Origin: an uncultured Emergencia sp.
GTDB lineage: Bacteria; Bacillota; Clostridia; Peptostreptococcales; Anaerovoracaceae
DNA: 14,858 nt
Direction of reading: 5' to 3'
Assembly (NCBI GenBank): GCA_937997955.1
Contig: CALLDR010000089.1
Location: 1-14,858, forward strand
Shown here: positions 12,917-14,858 of the stretch, piece after piece
Numbering within the stretch: position 1 is the first letter of the stretch
How the letters are laid out: each line of letters begins with the position of its first letter
Notes under the pieces: model-generated
Database searches by the model: none
Seen by the model: only the letters and a program-made list of their open reading frames with translations
Told to the model about the DNA's origin: nothing
Program-made: the position numbers and the translations under genes

Positions 12917-13836
12917 TGGCAAAGAACAAGAGAGACTGGGCAGCGATCAACGCACGCAAGGGGAAGGCATATAACCCGAAGGATACGGGCAATTCGAGAG
13001 GAGCCGCCGGCCCGAAGGGGCCGAAGGCAGCGAAGCCGCAGAAGTCGCAAGGACCGAAGCGCGAGAGATACGGCGACACTCCGGCGGATCACCCCTTTGA
13101 TGAGAAAAACATGATCATCGGGCGCAACCCTGTCATAGAGGCGCTGAAGAACGGCCGGGACATGGAAAAGCTGCTGGTGGTCAAAGGCGGGGAAGGCTCC
13201 ATCGCCAAGATAATAGCCATGGCCAGGGAGCAGGGTGTTGCCATTTACCAGAGCGACAGGGCGGCGCTGGACCGGCTGGCCTGCGGGCGGCCTCATCAGG
13301 GGGTCGTGGCGTTTGCGTCGGCCTATGCCTACGGGACCATGGAGGACATCTTTGAGAAGGCGAAGTCCAGAGGGGAGGAGCCGCTGGTGGTGGTTCTGGA
13401 CAACCTGGAGGATCCGCACAATCTGGGCGCCATCATGCGTACCTGTGAGTGTGCCGGGGCTCACGGGGTCATCATACCGAAGCGTCATGCCTGCGGCCTG
13501 ACGGAGGTGGTGGCGAAGGCGTCCGCGGGCGCGGTGGAATATGTGCCGTGCGTGCGGGTTGCCAACATCGGACAGGCCATCGACGAGCTGAAGCGGGAGG
13601 GCTTCTGGGTGGCGGCCTGCGACATGGGCGGACAGCCGTATTACAAGCAGGACCTGACCGGCAGGCTGGCTGTGGTCATCGGCAGCGAGGGCGCCGGCAT
13701 CAGCCGCCTGGTCAAGGAGAAGTGCGACTTTACGGTATCCATGCCGATGGTGGGCAGGATCACCTCGCTGAACGCGTCTAACGCGGCGGCGGTTTTGATG
13801 TACGAGGTAAGAAGACAGAGAGATGAAAGACAGTGA
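12916..13836 (+). CDS. rlmB: 23S rRNA 2'-O-methyltransferase, RlmB/SpoU family
   Basis: A 306-residue SpoU-family enzyme that methylates a ribose of RNA using S-adenosylmethionine; the closest named relatives act on 23S rRNA G2251 (RlmB, B. subtilis YacO). It starts with a basic, low-complexity tail of about 60 residues rich in Lys, Gly, Pro and Ala. A substrate-binding domain (about 66-135) begins at IIGRNPVIEAL. The knotted SPOUT domain follows, with LDNLEDPHNLGAIMRTCE, VIGSEGAGISRLV and SLNASNAAAVLMYE. I chose the ATG at 12916 because AGGAG (12905-12909) is 6 nt upstream; the frame is open 22 codons further but that part overlaps folA. The reading frame overlaps sigH by 14 nt. The yacP gene that separates these two in Bacillus is absent. 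Confidence 0.93.
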   Translation: MAKNKRDWAAINARKGKAYNPKDTGNSRGAAGPKGPKAAKPQKSQGPKRERYGDTPADHPFDEKNMIIGRNPVIEALKNGRDMEKLLVVKGGEGSIAKIIAMAREQGVAIYQSDRAALDRLACGRPHQGVVAFASAYAYGTMEDIFEKAKSRGEEPLVVVLDNLEDPHNLGAIMRTCECAGAHGVIIPKRHACGLTEVVAKASAGAVEYVPCVRVANIGQAIDELKREGFWVAACDMGGQPYYKQDLTGRLAVVIGSEGAGISRLVKEKCDFTVSMPMVGRITSLNASNAAAVLMYEVRRQRDERQ

Positions 13837-14455
13837 ATTAAACGTGCTGACTGACGAGTCCATCGTGAAGATGGCTCAGGAAGGCAGCAGCACGGCTTAT
13901 GAATATCTGATCAATAAATACAAGGGTCTGGCCCGGAGCAAGGCCACGACCTACTATATCGTGGGGGCAGACCGGGACGACGTGATACAGGAGGGCATGA
14001 TCGGCATCTTTAAGGCGATCCGTGACTATGACCAGGACGGAGACGCGTCCTTCCGGACCTTCGCGGAGCTCTGCGTCAACCGGCAGATCATCTCGGCCAT
14101 CAAAGGCGCTAACCGGCAGAAGCATCAAATCCTCAACGAGTCGGTGTCCCTCAACGCGGGCGGCGAGCTTGCGGGGGAGGACGACGGCGAGCTGCGGCCT
14201 CTGGCGGAGCGGCTGGCGGACCTGAGTCCGGATATGGACCCGGAAAGCCTGACCCTGATCAAAGAGGTAGCGGACTATCTGAAAGCCAACGGAAACGTGA
14301 TTTTCAGCCCCTTGGAGAACCGGGTCTGGGAGGAGATGCTGCGGGGGCGCAGCTATCGGGAAATCGCGTTCCGGCTGCGCAAATCCACGAAGACGGTGGA
14401 CAACGCCATACAGAGGATCAAGAAGAAGGTGGAATTATATCTGGGCGCGGAATGA
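13823..14455 (+). CDS. sigH: RNA polymerase sigma-H factor (Spo0H type)
   Basis: A 210-residue sigma factor, close to the 218 residues of B. subtilis SigH, which drives early sporulation and stationary-phase genes. Region 2 contains the core-binding and -10-recognising segment, from LINKYKGLARSKATTYY through DVIQEGMIGIFKAIRDYD to FRTFAELCVNRQI. The region 4 helix-turn-helix is LENRVWEEMLRGRSYREIAF followed by KSTKTVDNAIQRIKKK. There is no clear ribosome binding site close to the ATG, and the gene overlaps rlmB by 14 nt, so it is likely translated by coupling. Its location just before translation genes matches the Bacillus position of sigH before rpmGB-secE-nusG. The reading frame ends inside a 41-bp tandem duplication. 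Confidence 0.94.
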   Translation: MKDSELNVLTDESIVKMAQEGSSTAYEYLINKYKGLARSKATTYYIVGADRDDVIQEGMIGIFKAIRDYDQDGDASFRTFAELCVNRQIISAIKGANRQKHQILNESVSLNAGGELAGEDDGELRPLAERLADLSPDMDPESLTLIKEVADYLKANGNVIFSPLENRVWEEMLRGRSYREIAFRLRKSTKTVDNAIQRIKKKVELYLGAE

Positions 14456-14523
14456 GACCGCTGGACCCGGAGCGGCACCTTCGGGCGTGGAGTATGAACC
14501 GATGAACCCGGAACAAAATCTTC
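14443..14523 (+). repeat. Imperfect 40/41-bp tandem duplication spanning the sigH stop codon
   Basis: The first copy (14443-14482) starts in the last codons of sigH and includes its stop; the second (14483-14523) follows directly, with one inserted base. In the 34-bp core (14458-14491 against 14499-14532), 24 positions are identical, including TG-ACCCGGA and CTTCGG. A decayed third start may lie at 14524. I find no terminator hairpin in it. Confidence 0.6.
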
Positions 14524-14621
14524 GGCTGTGATAGTGCATTCTGGCAGGCAGGAAAAGGGCGCTGTCGAATCTTGTACGAAAAAAAATTACAAAATATCGT
14601 CATTTTCATGGAGATTCATTA

Positions 14622-14650
14622 TTGACAAGCACCCAAAAATATAGTACGAT
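14622..14650 (+). promoter_or_regulatory. Sigma-A promoter for tRNA-Thr and tuf
   Basis: A perfect -35 TTGACA (14622-14627), a 17-nt spacer and TACGAT (14645-14650, four of six matches to TATAAT) place the transcription start near 14657, about 10 nt before the mature tRNA 5' end. This is the best promoter in the second half of the window. Confidence 0.8.
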
Positions 14651-14666
14651 TAGACTGTTACGACGG

Positions 14667-14743
14667 GCTGTTGTAGCTCAGTAGGTAGAGCACTTCCTTG
14701 GTAAGGAAGAGGTTCGGCAGTTCGAATCTGCTCAACAGCTCCA
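14667..14743 (+). tRNA. tRNA-Thr, anticodon GGT
   Basis: A complete 77-nt cloverleaf with encoded CCA. The acceptor stem pairs GCTGTTG (14667-14673) with CAACAGC (14733-14739), with discriminator T and CCA at 14741-14743. The D-arm contains TAGCTCAG and GTAGAGC. The anticodon stem pairs CTTCC (14693-14697) with GGAAG around the loop TTGGTAA, giving anticodon GGT (14700-14702), which reads the threonine codons ACC and ACT. The T-loop is TTCGAAT. Eight T residues (14745-14752) follow immediately; they could cause partial termination before tuf, or simply be an AT-rich processing spacer. Confidence 0.97.
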
Positions 14744-14782
14744 ATTTTTTTTATTTGTTGTTTATAAAAGGAGAAACGGAAA

Positions 14783-14858
14783 ATGGCAAAGCAGAAATTT
14801 GAGAGAACCAAACCGCATATCAATATCGGAACCATCGGTCACGTAGACCATGGTAAGA
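14783..14858 (+). CDS. tuf: Elongation factor Tu, 5' end only
   Basis: Only the first 25 codons are in the window. They read MAKQKFERTKPHINIG followed by TIGHVDHGK, the highly conserved EF-Tu start, with the first part of the P-loop (GHVDHGK) that binds GTP. EF-Tu carries aminoacyl-tRNA to the ribosome. AAAGGAG (14767-14773) lies 9 nt before the ATG. The gene is 39 nt after tRNA-Thr and has no obvious promoter of its own, so the two are probably transcribed together. EF-G and other translational GTPases start differently, so the call is firm despite the truncation by the window end. Confidence 0.95.
   Translation, partial: MAKQKFERTKPHINIGTIGHVDHGK

Noticed and set aside
14650..14835. Minus-strand 61-codon open frame reading ...EQIRTAEPLPYQGSALPTELQQP
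   Set aside because: It is the antisense of the tRNA-Thr gene and tuf start. This kind of peptide is a well-known artefact of translating tRNA genes backwards.

Overview
The window is a stretch of chromosome from a Gram-positive, probably endospore-forming anaerobe of the Clostridia (Firmicutes). The evidence is the gene order (yacL-like, ispD, ispF, cysE, cysS, mrnC, rlmB, sigH, then translation genes), which follows the Bacillus subtilis yacL-to-sigH block, together with strong AAAGGAGG-type ribosome binding sites, a SigH-family sigma factor and frequent 4-20 nt gene overlaps. The fairly high GC content suggests a lineage such as Eubacteriales family XIII, but that placement is a guess. I see no phage, insertion sequence, CRISPR array or defence gene.

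Layout. Positions 1-100 hold a terminator and part of a degenerate repeat. Positions 102-2244 (minus strand) encode an OmpR-type response regulator and its histidine kinase, overlapping by 17 nt. Positions 2245-2896 form a 652-nt divergent intergenic region. It contains three AATCTT direct repeats exactly 11 bp apart, a good plus-strand promoter, a perfect 20-bp dyad and a 19-bp degenerate tandem repeat array inside what would be a roughly 425-nt leader. Positions 2897-14455 are one tightly packed plus-strand gene series: PIN-TRAM membrane protein, IspDF fusion, ProS, two short ChrA proteins, a Nudix hydrolase, cyclophilin, CysE, CysS, MrnC, ThyA, FolA, RlmB and SigH. A 211-nt gap follows, with a 41-bp imperfect tandem duplication and a strong promoter, then tRNA-Thr(GGT) and the start of tuf, which runs off the window.

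How the genes fit together. Most plus-strand genes serve translation or precursor supply: aminoacylation (ProS, CysS), cysteine synthesis (CysE), rRNA maturation (MrnC) and modification (RlmB), thymidylate and folate metabolism (ThyA, FolA) and isoprenoid synthesis (IspDF). Compared with the Bacillus order, gltX is replaced by proS plus a chrA-chrA-nudix-ppi cassette, thyA-folA is inserted between mrnC and rlmB, and yacP is absent before sigH.

The coding content is mostly ordinary housekeeping. The items most worth checking are non-coding: the 19-bp repeat family seen on both sides of the two-component system, the 11-bp-phased boxes that look like an OmpR-family operator, the palindrome in the yacL leader, and a well-placed internal ribosome binding site that could release a separate IspF from the IspDF gene.
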